From: JAPLHV01 sp964464245 | Lineage (GTDB): Bacteria > Caldisericota > JANLFM01 | NCBI GenBank assembly: GCA_964464245.1 | Contig: CAYXFH010000169.1 | Span: 1 to 27,011, forward strand | DNA length: 27,011 nucleotides | Reading direction: 5' to 3' | Shown here: positions 13,848 to 21,904 of the stretch, in pieces | Layout of the letters: each line of letters starts with the position of its first letter | Numbering within the stretch: the first letter of the stretch is position 1 | The notes under the pieces: model-generated | What the model was told of the DNA's origin: nothing | The model's database searches: none | The model's input: the letters and a program-made list of their open reading frames with translations, nothing else | Made by a program: the position numbers and the translations under genes

Positions 13848-15364
13848 TCGACAGCTCCTCGGTATTGCAAGGCCTCAGCCAAGTGAACCAGGCGGATACG
13901 TTCTTGGCTATCCAGGTCAGCGATGGTTCGAGCCAACTTGAGGGTGCGATCAAAAGAACGCGCGGTCAGTAGTAAGCGGTCTGCCGCCTGGCGGAGAAAA
14001 GCCTGCTCACTGGAGTCGAGGGCGCAGAAACGGCGCAGCAGTTTCCCTCCAAGCTGTGCGTTAGTGCGGATGCCGAAGGGTGCATAACGCTCGGCCTCTA
14101 AAGCGCGGCAGCGCGCGACTCGGCCGGCAATGGCCGCGGAAGGTTCCCCGCCGCCATCTCCTGTCAATTCCTCTAAAGAGAGCGGGGGGACTTGCAGGTG
14201 AATGTCGAAGCGATCCCAGATCGGCCCGGAGACCTGATTCCAGTAACGCCTCACCTCCCCCGCGCCGCAGCGGCACTCGCGCCTCGGGTCAAGCCGGAAA
14301 CCGCACGGGCAGGGGTTCATCGCCGCCACCATCATCACCTGGGCGGGAAAGACGGCCGTTCCATGCACCCGGGTGATCTGGACGCGCCCATCTTCCAGCG
14401 GTTGGCGCAAGGCCTCCAGCACGTCGCGGCGAAACTCGGGGAATTCATCCAGGAAGAGAACCCCATGGTGGGCAAGGGAGAGCTCCCCGGGCACTGGGTT
14501 GCTCCCTCCTCCAACCATCCCGGCATAGGAAGTGGTGTGGTGTGGGGCGCGGAAGGGGCGGTTGGTGAGAAGCGCTTTCTCCTTGGAGAGCAACCCGCAG
14601 ATGGAGTACACCTCGGAGACCTCCATGGCTTCCTCGAAAGTCATCGGCGGCATCACCGTCACCACCCGACGGGCCAGCATGGTCTTTCCGGCGCCGGGAC
14701 TGCCTACCATGATGAGATGATGATTGCCGGCCACAGCCACTTCCAAGGCACGCTTGGCCGTCTCCTGGCCGCGGATCTCGGCGAAGTCGATGACTTGAAC
14801 CGGTTCTTGGCCATAGGCGGTCCAATCCGGGGCCTCCAGGGGTGGGATGACCAAATCGCCCCGAAGGAAATCCACTGCCTGTCTTAAGGTAGAGACTGGG
14901 AAGACGGAGGTCCCTGGCACCAAAGCCGCCTCCATCGCCCCCTCGGCGGGGAGCAAGAATCGCTGGTAGCCGGCGCCTCGGGCCCGTCGAACGATTGGCA
15001 AGATACCCCGCACTGTCTTCACTTCGCCGGAAAGAGAAAGCTCTCCCAGGACCACCAGATCGTCTTGGCACAGGGAGTCAATCTGACCTGTGGCCAAGAG
15101 AAGGGAGAGAGCGATGGGAAGGTCAAAGAGAGGGCCTTCCTTGCGCAAGTCGGCGGGGGCTAGGTTGACCGTGATCCGGCAGAGGGGAAAGTCATATCCG
15201 CTGTTGTGAACCGCGGCGCGCACACGCTGGCGCGACTCCTGCACGGCGGCATCGGGAAGGCCGACGATGGTGAAGCTGGGGAGGCCGGAACTGGCATCTA
15301 CCTCCACCTCGGCAGGGATGGCAGAGAGTCCGTCCAGCACATAGCTGGTCACTTTCCCGGGCAT
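13838..15364 (-). CDS. comM: YifB/ComM family Mg-chelatase-like AAA+ ATPase
   Basis: ComM is a hexameric helicase that promotes branch migration during integration of transforming DNA. The protein is 508 aa, the usual size. The N-terminal Lon-protease-like S5 fold (GLPSFTIVGLPDAAVQESRQ to about residue 165) is followed by the AAA+ domain with Walker A HLIMVGSPGAGKTMLARRVV (about 220), a DEFPEF Walker B, the Cys cluster PCPCGFRLDPRRECRCG and the sensor region VSGPIWDRFDIHLQVPPLSL. The C-terminal helical domain carries LTARSFDRTLKLARTIADLD. The ATG overlaps the yraN stop (TAATG). Confidence 0.96.
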   Translation of the reverse strand: MPGKVTSYVLDGLSAIPAEVEVDASSGLPSFTIVGLPDAAVQESRQRVRAAVHNSGYDFPLCRITVNLAPADLRKEGPLFDLPIALSLLLATGQIDSLCQDDLVVLGELSLSGEVKTVRGILPIVRRARGAGYQRFLLPAEGAMEAALVPGTSVFPVSTLRQAVDFLRGDLVIPPLEAPDWTAYGQEPVQVIDFAEIRGQETAKRALEVAVAGNHHLIMVGSPGAGKTMLARRVVTVMPPMTFEEAMEVSEVYSICGLLSKEKALLTNRPFRAPHHTTSYAGMVGGGSNPVPGELSLAHHGVLFLDEFPEFRRDVLEALRQPLEDGRVQITRVHGTAVFPAQVMMVAAMNPCPCGFRLDPRRECRCGAGEVRRYWNQVSGPIWDRFDIHLQVPPLSLEELTGDGGGEPSAAIAGRVARCRALEAERYAPFGIRTNAQLGGKLLRRFCALDSSEQAFLRQAADRLLLTARSFDRTLKLARTIADLDSQERIRLVHLAEALQYRGAVDWI

Positions 15365-15741
15365 TATTCGTCCTCCACCGCGTTTTCCAAGTGAGTGATC
15401 TCTTTAACTCGCCCCTCCTGGTCCAAGATGATGGCGACCAGGTCAATCCGATAGGAAGCCTTGGGATGCTCGCTCCGCATCATGTACAGGAAAGCAGCTC
15501 GGCGCAGGCGCGCCTGCTTGGCCGGGGTGAGCGCCTCCAAGGGGTGCCCGGCCGAGAGGGAGCGGCGCGATTTCACTTCTACGAAGACCAAGGTCGCTCC
15601 ACTCCGGCAGACGAGATCGATCTCTCCCCAGCGTGAGCGGACATTCCGCTCTACCAGGCGGTATCCTTTGCGCAGGAGAAAGCGGAGGGCCGCTTCCTCA
15701 CCGGGTGCGCCGCTGAGCCTCGAGAAGGAAGAGCTGCTCAT
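15364..15741 (-). CDS. yraN: YraN/UPF0102 family nuclease-fold protein
   Basis: A 125-aa member of UPF0102, a small protein with a restriction-endonuclease-like fold often found between rnhB and comM. The diagnostic residues are visible: PGEEAALRFLLRKGYRLVER, then the catalytic-type WGEIDLVCRSGATLVFVEVK (Glu, Asp, and ExK), followed by LTPAKQARLRRAAFLYM and a YRIDLVAI strand. The ATG at 15741 was chosen because it is the nearest start to the conserved domain; it overlaps the rnhB end by 44 nt. A longer in-frame reading upstream lies wholly inside rnhB and is not homologous. The cellular role is not settled; the context suggests DNA processing. Confidence 0.9.
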   Translation of the reverse strand: MSSSSFSRLSGAPGEEAALRFLLRKGYRLVERNVRSRWGEIDLVCRSGATLVFVEVKSRRSLSAGHPLEALTPAKQARLRRAAFLYMMRSEHPKASYRIDLVAIILDQEGRVKEITHLENAVEDE

Positions 15742-16360
15742 GGTAGGCGCGAACAGGGGCGAAGCGTGTTCGATGTTCTGGGGTAGGGCCGAGACGGGAA
15801 AGGGCTCGCTGGTGTTCGGGAGTGCAATAGCCCTTGTGGCGAGCAAGGCCGTAACCTGGGTAGATACGATCCAGCTCTATCATACGACGGTCGCGGGTGA
15901 CCTTGGCCAAGATGGAAGCAGCCGCAATGGAAGCGCTCTTGGCATCGCCGCGGATGATCGCTTCCTGCGGGAAGGGGAACCGTCCTGGGATGACCCACTT
16001 CCCGTCCACCAGCAGGATCGGCGGGTTTCGACCCATGGCGCATACAGCTCGACGCATTGCTACGAAGGTGGCCTGGTGCATCGAACAGGAAGCCATCTCG
16101 GCTGTTTCCACTACGCCTACCCCCCAGGCCAAGGCAGAGCCGATCACTTCCTGGTAGAGGATTTCCCGGCGGCGCGCAGACACTTGCTTGGAGTCGTTCA
16201 CTCCCAAGGCAGGGTGAATCCGATCGAAGAGGACTGCAGCGGCTACCAACGGCCCTGCCATCGGCCCTCGGCCTGCCTCATCAACGCCGCAAACAGCGCT
16301 GTAGCGTAAAACGTAGGGATGATCGAAAAGCCAGAGTTGGGATTCCCCTAGAGGGTCCAC
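15698..16360 (-). CDS. rnhB: Ribonuclease HII
   Basis: RNase HII nicks DNA at single embedded ribonucleotides and removes RNA from hybrids. The 220-aa protein carries the signature CGVDEAGRGPMAGPLVAAAV (first catalytic Asp-Glu), DSKQVSARRRE, the LLVDGK segment (third acid), IIRGDAKSASIAAASILAKV (fourth acid) and the closing RDRRMIELDRIYPGYGLARH with KGYCTPEH. The GTG start (16360) overlaps the end of lepB by 13 nt. The trmD-rplS-lepB-rnhB order is normal, although the GTPase gene ylqF (rbgA) that often sits between rplS and rnhB in Bacillota is not here. Confidence 0.96.
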   Translation of the reverse strand: MDPLGESQLWLFDHPYVLRYSAVCGVDEAGRGPMAGPLVAAAVLFDRIHPALGVNDSKQVSARRREILYQEVIGSALAWGVGVVETAEMASCSMHQATFVAMRRAVCAMGRNPPILLVDGKWVIPGRFPFPQEAIIRGDAKSASIAAASILAKVTRDRRMIELDRIYPGYGLARHKGYCTPEHQRALSRLGPTPEHRTRFAPVRAYHEQLFLLEAQRRTR

Positions 16361-17091
16361 TTGAAATGGAGAAATGGCCAGAAGAGTAAGATGGTCTTAC
16401 CTTCCATGGCGCTGATCGAGACGGGCCCAAAATTGCGCGAGTCGGAGCTGTTCAAGCGATTGTCTCCCATGCAGAAGACCGTTCCTTGGGGAATCTCCAG
16501 GTGATTGTAGCGACCCCCCGTGGTCTGACCTTTAGCGTACGGCTCGACCAAAGGCGTGCCATTGATCTTCACCTGCCCATCCTGGATATCGATGGTCTCC
16601 CCGGGCAGCCCGATCACGCGCTTGACATAATCCCGATCGGATCCGTTGGGCGGGATGAAAACCACCACATCCCCCCGTTGCGCGGTACCCAGCTTGTACG
16701 CGAGCTTGCTGACGAGGATGAAGTCCCCTTCCATCAAAGTGGGGACCATCGAGCTGAGGTGGACCTCATAGGGCTGCACGACGAAAGTGCGCAGAATGAG
16801 CGCCAAGATGAGGGCGATGACGATCGTCTCCACCCATTCCCAGATCACCGAACGCTTCTTCTTTGGCGCCGCACCGGTTTGAATGGGGGCAGCGTCGACA
16901 GAATCAACAAGCCCGTCGGTCATCTCGACAGGTTCGGCTTGGGGGGTTTCTTCCCCGATCGGCATAGGCGCCCTGCACTCGGGCGCCCCTACGGAATTGT
17001 CGCTATCGGATTTAGTGGGGGCTTCACGAGCCGGAATGCCGACCGCCAGCTCCTCGGGCTTACTGCCCAGAGGGCTGTTTTCGGGCTGCAC
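16348..17091 (-). CDS. lepB: Type I signal peptidase
   Basis: Signal peptidase I cuts N-terminal signal peptides on the outer face of the membrane. The 247-aa protein has a long, low-complexity, cytoplasmic N-terminal tail (about 1-80), one membrane anchor (WVETIVIALILALILRTFVV, about 86-105) and the catalytic domain. The Ser is in LSSMVPTLMEGDFILVSKL (Ser114) and the Lys in DRDYVKRVIGLPGETIDI (Lys157); box E, GDNRLNSSDSRNFGPV, is also present. The tail contains DNSVGAPECRAPMPIG, encoded by a REP-like palindrome inserted in the gene (separate entry). The GTG start at 17091 overlaps rplS by 32 nt. The start could also be further in, but all of it would remain N-terminal tail. Confidence 0.95.
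   Translation of the reverse strand: MQPENSPLGSKPEELAVGIPAREAPTKSDSDNSVGAPECRAPMPIGEETPQAEPVEMTDGLVDSVDAAPIQTGAAPKKKRSVIWEWVETIVIALILALILRTFVVQPYEVHLSSMVPTLMEGDFILVSKLAYKLGTAQRGDVVVFIPPNGSDRDYVKRVIGLPGETIDIQDGQVKINGTPLVEPYAKGQTTGGRYNHLEIPQGTVFCMGDNRLNSSDSRNFGPVSISAMEGKTILLFWPFLHFKWTL
16964..16991. repeat. REP-like inverted repeat in the lepB N-terminal coding region
   Basis: The arms GGCGCCC (16967-16973) and GGGCGCC (16981-16987) surround a 7-nt loop, with flanking TAGG and CCTA. The form resembles dispersed GTAGGGGCG-type palindromes of many environmental bacteria, with two bases missing from the left arm. It is in frame and lies in the non-conserved tail of lepB. Confidence 0.55.
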
Positions 17092-17413
17092 TGATCTTTC
17101 TCTCTTTTCCGATCTTCTGTCGCAAGTAGTAGAGCTTGGCGCGCGCCGCGCGGCCGCGCCGTGTAATCTCGATTTTTGCCACAGCCGGAGAGTTCAGGAA
17201 GAAGACCTTCTCCACTCCGATCCCAAAGGAAATCTTGCGCACAGTGAAGGTCTCTAGATTGCTGTGCCCCTTGCGGGCGATGACAGCGCCTTCGAAAGCC
17301 TGAACACGCTCCTTGCTACCCTCCACGATTCGCACGTATACCTTCAGGGTATCGCCAATATTAAACTCAGGGAGGTCCTCCCGTTTATCTCCACCCAATC
17401 GGGCCAGATCCAT
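17060..17413 (-). CDS. rplS: 50S ribosomal protein L19
   Basis: L19 lies at the 30S-50S interface. The 117-aa protein shows the family core PEFNIGDTLKVYVRIVEGSK, RVQAFEGAVIARKGHSNLET, FTVRKISFGIGVEKVFFLNS and RGRAARAKLYYLRQKIGKER. The ATG (17413) is preceded by AAAGGAGT. It has its own candidate promoter in the 127-nt gap after the methyltransferase gene, and its last 32 nt overlap lepB. Confidence 0.97.
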   Translation of the reverse strand: MDLARLGGDKREDLPEFNIGDTLKVYVRIVEGSKERVQAFEGAVIARKGHSNLETFTVRKISFGIGVEKVFFLNSPAVAKIEITRRGRAARAKLYYLRQKIGKERKISAARKQPSGQ

Positions 17414-17457
17414 TTCGTTGTACTCCTTTCAAGTCCTAACGATCTTCTAAGCGGTTT

Positions 17458-17486
17458 ATGCTACCAAGTTTCCATGCGCCCTTCAA
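17458..17486 (-). promoter_or_regulatory. Candidate promoter for rplS-lepB-rnhB
   Basis: On the minus strand: -35 TTGAAG (17486-17481, 4 of 6), a 17-bp spacer, then -10 TAGCAT (17463-17458, 4 of 6) preceded by TGG (extended -10). Transcription would begin near 17451, giving a short leader of under 40 nt. That leaves little room for a long L19 leader structure. Confidence 0.45.
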
Positions 17487-17540
17487 GCCGTCGACCCCCT
17501 TACTTTAAGCCTTTTCTAGCGTAAGCCAGCAAAGCAGGTT

Positions 17541-18101
17541 TCAGTGCGAGCGGAAAATGCGGTCAACGATGATGCTTGCTGCGCTGCGCACCGAAAGATG
17601 ATTGTAATCGGAAGTGGCGGCGATGGGCTCTAGAAAATAATCGCAACTGGTCATCTCTGTGGGCTCGATGCCCCAGCCTGTGCCAAAAGCCAACAGGCAG
17701 GGGGCGCTGCGCCTCCGCAGCTTGCGCCGCAGCGCTGGGTAGGAGAGGTTGCGCCAATCAGAGCGAGCGTCGGTGTAGACGGTCCAGGGGAGGAGACCAC
17801 AGCAACCCTTTAGGTCCACTGCCGCTTCCGTCAGGTTGCTCACTACCCGGACCACGCCCATCGCCTCACGTCGGTCCGGGTTCATCTCCCCTCCTTTACC
17901 ATCGCGCCAGTAAGCCAGGATACGATGGGCAACGAGGCGCTGGCTCTGGTAGGGATGCACCAAGTAGAAACGAGGAAGGCGGTAGGTGCGTGCCAGCCGC
18001 GCCAGATCGTGCAGGTCAAAATTGGTCAGGTTGGTGCACATCACTTGGCCGGACCGGCTGCGAATCGGCCAATGCAGAAGGGCGATAGCCAACTCAGCCA
18101 C
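17541..18101 (-). CDS. TrmD-linked SPOUT RNA methyltransferase (PF09936 type)
   Basis: A 186-aa predicted SAM-dependent RNA methyltransferase of the SPOUT superfamily, as found between trmD and rplS in many clostridia, Thermotogae and deltaproteobacteria. Family features seen: a start on VAELAIALLHWPIRSRSGQV, LTNFDLHDLARLARTYRLPR with FYLVHP (first strand), PCLLAFGTGWGIEPTEMTSC (SAM knot), and DYFLEPIAATSDYNHLSVRS with the helix AASIIVDRIF. The GTG start at 18101 lies behind a GGGAGGG site and overlaps trmD by 8 nt. Its RNA target is not known to me; the context suggests tRNA or rRNA modification together with trmD and rimM. Confidence 0.85.
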   Translation of the reverse strand: MAELAIALLHWPIRSRSGQVMCTNLTNFDLHDLARLARTYRLPRFYLVHPYQSQRLVAHRILAYWRDGKGGEMNPDRREAMGVVRVVSNLTEAAVDLKGCCGLLPWTVYTDARSDWRNLSYPALRRKLRRRSAPCLLAFGTGWGIEPTEMTSCDYFLEPIAATSDYNHLSVRSAASIIVDRIFRSH

Positions 18102-18843
18102 CGGACCCTCCCAGAAGAGCGTCGATCTCTGCGCGCAAAACGCACAGCAACTTTCTTTCCTCTTGGCCCAGAGCGCTACCGCAGAGGAGGTCAGGACGGA
18201 AGAGGAGGGTTCGCAGCAGCGAGTCTTTCCGGCGCCATTGATTGATGCGAGCATGGTGGCCGGAAAGGTACACTTCCGGCACGGAGAGTGTAGCCGGTCT
18301 GGTGAACTGAGCGTATTCCAGCAAGCCAGCGCTGAAGGATTCGCTCTCTAGCGAGGCGGTGTTCCCTAGCACGCCTGGCAGCAAACGGCTGGTGGCGTCG
18401 ACTACCAGCATCGCCGGCAGCTCTCCACCCAACGTCACGAAGTCGCCCACCGACAGCTCCAGATCGGCCAGTGCGCGCACACGGTCATCCACCCCCTCGT
18501 AATGTCCGCAGACCAGGCAAATCTCCTCTCGAGCAGCCAGCGACAGCGCCTGGGATTGGTCGAAACGCTCTCCGCCAGGTCCCAATAGAACCGTGTAGGG
18601 GGGATAACCCAGCTCAGTCGTGAGGTCTTCCCAAACCCGCAGAATGGGGGCTGCCAGCATCACCATCCCCGGTCCGCCACCGAAGGGATAATCGTCGGTG
18701 GAGCGGTGGCGGTCTTGGGTGAAGTCTCGCAAGTTATGCGCCACAATCTGCAGTAGCCCTTCTCCCACCGCCCGTTCCAGGATGGAGTAACGAGTCAAAG
18801 AGGAGATGATCTCCGGAAAGACGGTGAGCAGGTCGAATCTCAC
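18094..18843 (-). CDS. trmD: tRNA (guanine37-N1)-methyltransferase TrmD
   Basis: TrmD adds the m1G37 mark next to the anticodon, which prevents +1 frameshifting. The 249-aa protein of normal length begins MRFDLLTVFPEIISSLTRYS and has the helix-rich DDYPFGGGPGMVMLAAPI segment, VLLGPGGERFDQSQA, the SPOUT knot EICLVCGHYEGVDDRVRALA, and DLELSVGDFVTLGGELPAML. The conserved linker LEYAQFTRPATLSVPEVYLS with GHH is also there. The GTG start overlaps the rimM stop (GTGA). Confidence 0.97.
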   Translation of the reverse strand: MRFDLLTVFPEIISSLTRYSILERAVGEGLLQIVAHNLRDFTQDRHRSTDDYPFGGGPGMVMLAAPILRVWEDLTTELGYPPYTVLLGPGGERFDQSQALSLAAREEICLVCGHYEGVDDRVRALADLELSVGDFVTLGGELPAMLVVDATSRLLPGVLGNTASLESESFSAGLLEYAQFTRPATLSVPEVYLSGHHARINQWRRKDSLLRTLLFRPDLLCGSALGQEERKLLCVLRAEIDALLGGSGG

Positions 18844-19355
18844 TGAGCCAAGCTCCAGGCCTCCACCACGATTTGGCGATCTTCCCTTTCGATGGCCCGC
18901 ACAGCGCTTTTCAAGGCAGGGATCAGGACTTGACCTTCCTCCGGTGTGCGCACGACGAGGACATCATTGGCCGGCATGCTCCAAACTTCGGCCAGCCGGC
19001 CAATAGCTAGTCCTTCCGCTGTGACGACAGCGAAACCGATCAGGTCGTCGATGAAGTATTGCCCTTCTGGCAAGGATACACGTTGCACAAAAGGGATGAA
19101 GATATGTTTTCCGCGTAGTTCGGCGGCCTGGTTGGCATCTTCCACCCCGACTAGCTTGAGAAGGACAGCGCGCCCCACCACCCGAACTTTATCTACTGGA
19201 TAGAGGATTTCGCCGAGAAAAACCGACTCGAGAGCCGGGAAGCGTTCCGGGTCAGTTCCAATCGGCTTAACCACCAACCAACCGGCCACCCCGTGGGATC
19301 GCAACACTTCACCGACCAGGATCCGCTCAAGAGCGAATCTCGATGACAATACCAT
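18840..19355 (-). CDS. rimM: 16S rRNA processing protein RimM
   Basis: RimM helps mature the 3' major domain of 16S rRNA by binding S19. The 171-aa protein has the N-terminal beta-barrel (ILVGEVLRSHGVAGWLVVKP), LVGVEDANQAAELRGKHIFI, and the C-terminal PRC-barrel (GQYFIDDLIGFAVVTAEG, VWSMPANDVLVVRTPEEGQV, LIPALKSAVRAIEREDRQIV). The predicted start ATG (19355) overlaps ylqD by 29 nt, with a TTG at 19349 as an equally plausible start (AAGG upstream). Longer readings upstream lie entirely within ylqD and look non-homologous. Confidence 0.93.
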   Translation of the reverse strand: MVLSSRFALERILVGEVLRSHGVAGWLVVKPIGTDPERFPALESVFLGEILYPVDKVRVVGRAVLLKLVGVEDANQAAELRGKHIFIPFVQRVSLPEGQYFIDDLIGFAVVTAEGLAIGRLAEVWSMPANDVLVVRTPEEGQVLIPALKSAVRAIEREDRQIVVEAWSLAQ

Positions 19356-19728
19356 CCTTGATGACAACCTCCTGCCCAGCCAGTTTCCTTCCCAAGTCGT
19401 CTCCCAGGTTGATTTCCACGAAACCTTCCAGCGCCCCTTGCGGATACTCCTGGCCCAAAGAGAGGCCATCCACTTCCTTGATCTTCTCGGCAAACTGGCT
19501 CTTCAGAAGCTCTTGCTTCTTCTTCTCTTCCTCGATCTCCTGGCGGACGGCCAGCATTTGTTGGATGTTCTGACGGTCCAGGCCAAGCAAGTACCGCTGC
19601 CCTTGCTGTTCCAGTTGGTTGATTCCCAGCTCCACTTCTTTGGTGGCGCCCCGCAATTTGGCCAGGAGGTCGGTACGGAAATCCTCGGTGACGATGACCT
19701 TTACCGCCACATTTTGTTTCAGAATCAT
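19327..19728 (-). CDS. ylqD: YlqD-like protein
   Basis: A 133-aa protein in the position of Bacillus subtilis ylqD, between the KH-domain gene and rimM. It has an N-terminal strand region (MILKQNVAVKVIVTEDFRTD), a long charged coiled-coil (about residues 35-85, KEVELGINQLEQQG and EIEEEKKKQELLKSQFAEKI) and a C-terminal region (EINLGDDLGRKLAGQEVVIK). The family occurs mainly in Bacillota and Cyanobacteria; its function is unknown. The coiled coil suggests self-association. The identification rests on position plus the residues named. Confidence 0.85.
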   Translation of the reverse strand: MILKQNVAVKVIVTEDFRTDLLAKLRGATKEVELGINQLEQQGQRYLLGLDRQNIQQMLAVRQEIEEEKKKQELLKSQFAEKIKEVDGLSLGQEYPQGALEGFVEINLGDDLGRKLAGQEVVIKDGIVIEIRS

Positions 19729-19740
19729 GTTTAACTCCTT

Positions 19741-19971
19741 CTACTCGATGGTCACATTGGCTAGTATGTTGTCCCGCCCCGCTTGGTTCTTCACCAACGT
19801 GCGGATTGCTTTAATCACCCTGCCATTCTTACCGATCACCTTCCCCACGTCCTCTCGGGCTGCCAGGATCTGCAAGACGAGGTTGCCCTGCTCATCCTTG
19901 GCTTCCACGATCTCAACTTGTTCAGGGTGATCGACCAGATTCTTGACGATGTACTCGACCAGTTCCTTCAA
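19741..19971 (-). CDS. khpA: KH-domain RNA-binding protein KhpA
   Basis: KhpA is a small, single-KH RNA-binding protein that pairs with KhpB/Jag and affects cell elongation and small RNAs in Gram-positive bacteria. The 76-aa protein begins LKELVEYIVKNLVDHPEQVE and contains the GxxG loop in EDVGKVIGKNGRVIKAIRTL, ending in DNILANVTIE. The start is a TTG overlapping the rpsP stop (TTGA), 4 nt. A longer reading of 92 aa would lie mostly within rpsP. Position between rpsP and ylqD is as in B. subtilis. Confidence 0.93.
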   Translation of the reverse strand: MKELVEYIVKNLVDHPEQVEIVEAKDEQGNLVLQILAAREDVGKVIGKNGRVIKAIRTLVKNQAGRDNILANVTIE

Positions 19972-20255
19972 GCCTTTTTCTCCTTCTTTTCCTTCTTGGC
20001 GGCCAAATGGCGCTGCCAAATCCCTTGGCTGGCCAATAGATCGCGGGCGGTTTCGGTGGGCTGCACTCCCTCGGATAGCCAGTAGAGGGCCCGATCCGCG
20101 TTGATCTTGATGGTGGCGGGATTGGTGCGCGGGTCATACGACCCTACCGCTTCCAGATAATTCCCGTCGCGGGCAATGCGGGAATCTGCGATCACCAGAC
20201 GGTAGGTGGGCTTACGTGGCGCTCCGAAGCGGGTCAGACGGATCTTTACAGACAT
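19968..20255 (-). CDS. rpsP: 30S ribosomal protein S16
   Basis: S16 assembles early on the 16S 5' domain. The 95-aa protein reads MSVKIRLTRFGAPRKPTYRL, VIADSRIARDGNYLEAVGSY, DPRTNPATIKINADRALYWL, SEGVQPTETARDLLASQGIW, then a lysine-rich tail (KKEKKEKKA). All core family residues are present. The ATG lies 22 nt after the ffh stop. Confidence 0.97.
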   Translation of the reverse strand: MSVKIRLTRFGAPRKPTYRLVIADSRIARDGNYLEAVGSYDPRTNPATIKINADRALYWLSEGVQPTETARDLLASQGIWQRHLAAKKEKKEKKA

Positions 20256-20277
20256 CGGTTCGTTCGTTCCTCCAAAG

Positions 20278-21579
20278 TTAGAATTTTCCGAAACGGGGGA
20301 ACACCCCCCGCTTCACTTGCTTGGTCATCATCTTGAATTGATCAAAACGTTTGAGCAGGATATTGACGTCTTGCACGGTGGCGCCGGAACCCTTGGCGAT
20401 ACGCTTCTTTCTGCTGGAGTTGATGATCTCCGGGTAAACGCGCTCCTCGGAGGTCATGCTGAGGATGATCGCCTCCCAGCGCTTCAACTGTTTGGCATCC
20501 AGTCGGGCGCCTGCCAGAGAGGGCATCCCAGGCATCGAGGGGAGAAGGCCATCCAGGCTTCCCATCCGCCCCAACCCTTGCATCTGTTCCAGAAAGTCGC
20601 TGAGGTTTAACTTTTCCTTCAGCAGCCGTTTCTCTAGCTTTTCCTGCTCCCCTACCGAAAAAGCTTTAAGCGACCGGTCGATCAGGGTCATCACATCTCC
20701 CATGCCTAGGATTCGCTGCGCCATGCGGTCCGGGTAGAAGGGTTCCAGGTCTTCGATCTTCTCCCCCACCCCGATGAAACGGATCGGTCTGCCGGTGACA
20801 TACTTACAGGAAAGGGCGGCGCCACCACGGGCGTCGCCGTCCATCTTGGAGAGGATCACCGAGTTGTAGTCCACCCAGCGCTGGAACTCTTGGGCTACTC
20901 CCACTGCGACATGGCCGGTGGTGGAGTCTAATACGAGAGTGGTCTCCTTGGGCTGGAAGACCTTCTTCACTTCTACCAGCTCGCCCATTAGTTCATCATC
21001 GATGTGCAAGCGACCGGCCGTATCCAGGATAGCTAAGTCGTACTGCTTGGAAAAAAAGAGACTTTGCGCTTGCTTGAGGATTTCTTGGATGCTGTTCCCG
21101 GGTTGCGCGAAACAAGCTATGCGCTCTTGCTCGGCCAGAATGCGGAGCTGGTCCATGGCTGCTGGGCGCTTGAGGTCCAGTCCCACCAAGAGAACATGTT
21201 TGCCGCGTTTCTTATAGAGATGGGCCAATTTGGCGCAGGTAGTGGTCTTCCCCGATCCTTGGAGGCCGACCATCATCCAGGCCGTCGGCATGGCCAGATT
21301 GAAGGCAGGTTGATCGAGACCCAGCATCTCAGCCATCTCGTCGCGCACAACTTTGATCACCTGCTGTCCGGGGGTTAGGCTGGCCAGGATCTCTTGGGAG
21401 ACAGCTTTGGCCCGTACCCGTTCGGAGAAAGCTTTCACGACGCTGATGTGTACATCCGCAGAGAGGAGGGCCATGCGCACCTCTTTTAGCGCTTGGTCGA
21501 CGTCGGCCTCGCTCAGCTTGCCCTTCCCGGTCAACTTGCGAAAGATGTCCTGGAACTTATTGGTGAGATTTTCAAACAT
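20278..21579 (-). CDS. ffh: Signal recognition particle GTPase Ffh
   Basis: Ffh binds signal sequences and 4.5S RNA and docks with FtsY. The 433-aa protein has the N domain (about 1-85), the G domain with P-loop GLQGSGKTTTCAKLAHLYKK, LLVGLDLKRPAAMDQLRILA, DTAGRLHIDDELMGELVEVK, the ILSKMDGDARGGAALSCKYV closing loop, and the M domain with a methionine-rich stretch (MPGMPSLAGARLDAKQLKRW) and the SRP-RNA site ERVYPEIINSSRKKRIAKGS. The ATG (21579) was preferred to the TTG one codon upstream (21582); it overlaps ylxM by 8 nt. Confidence 0.97.
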   Translation of the reverse strand: MFENLTNKFQDIFRKLTGKGKLSEADVDQALKEVRMALLSADVHISVVKAFSERVRAKAVSQEILASLTPGQQVIKVVRDEMAEMLGLDQPAFNLAMPTAWMMVGLQGSGKTTTCAKLAHLYKKRGKHVLLVGLDLKRPAAMDQLRILAEQERIACFAQPGNSIQEILKQAQSLFFSKQYDLAILDTAGRLHIDDELMGELVEVKKVFQPKETTLVLDSTTGHVAVGVAQEFQRWVDYNSVILSKMDGDARGGAALSCKYVTGRPIRFIGVGEKIEDLEPFYPDRMAQRILGMGDVMTLIDRSLKAFSVGEQEKLEKRLLKEKLNLSDFLEQMQGLGRMGSLDGLLPSMPGMPSLAGARLDAKQLKRWEAIILSMTSEERVYPEIINSSRKKRIAKGSGATVQDVNILLKRFDQFKMMTKQVKRGVFPRFGKF

Positions 21580-21895
21580 CAAGGAACTCCTCTACGAACG
21601 TGCGGTCTTCGGCGGAGAGCAAGAGCAGCGGGTTGGCCAGGACAGGACTGAGGCGCCGGCCTACCTCTTCCAAACGCCGGCAGAAGCTCAGCCGCTCCTC
21701 CCAGCGCTCCAATGTGCGAGAAGCGCGTTTCACCAAGTCGTACGCTCCTTGGCGGCTGATCGAGAGGCTCTCCCCGATCTCAGCCAAGGAGAGATCTCCC
21801 TCCAAGTAGCGCCCCAACACGCAATACTGTCGATCGGTCAAGAGAGGGGCGTACTGACGGAAAAGGCGTCCTAGATGAATCCGTTCTTCCAACAT
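21572..21895 (-). CDS. ylxM: YlxM-like SRP-associated helix-turn-helix protein
   Basis: A 107-aa YlxM (UPF0122) protein that in streptococci modulates Ffh/FtsY targeting. It has a sigma-70 region-4-like helix-turn-helix: LFRQYAPLLTDRQYCVLGRY, LEGDLSLAEIGESLSISRQG, and AYDLVKRASRTLERWEERLS. Gene order ftsY-ylxM-ffh matches Bacillota. The ATG (21895) was chosen over an upstream TTG (21901); a candidate promoter ends 9 nt before the ATG, so the message may be nearly leaderless. Confidence 0.92.
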   Translation of the reverse strand: MLEERIHLGRLFRQYAPLLTDRQYCVLGRYLEGDLSLAEIGESLSISRQGAYDLVKRASRTLERWEERLSFCRRLEEVGRRLSPVLANPLLLLSAEDRTFVEEFLDV

Positions 21896-21904
21896 TGCCA
21901 AGTA

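Noticed and set aside
13838..15364. ComM as a magnesium chelatase subunit
   Set aside because: The N-terminal S5/Lon-like domain and gene context with dprA and yraN mark it as YifB/ComM, not BchI/ChlI.
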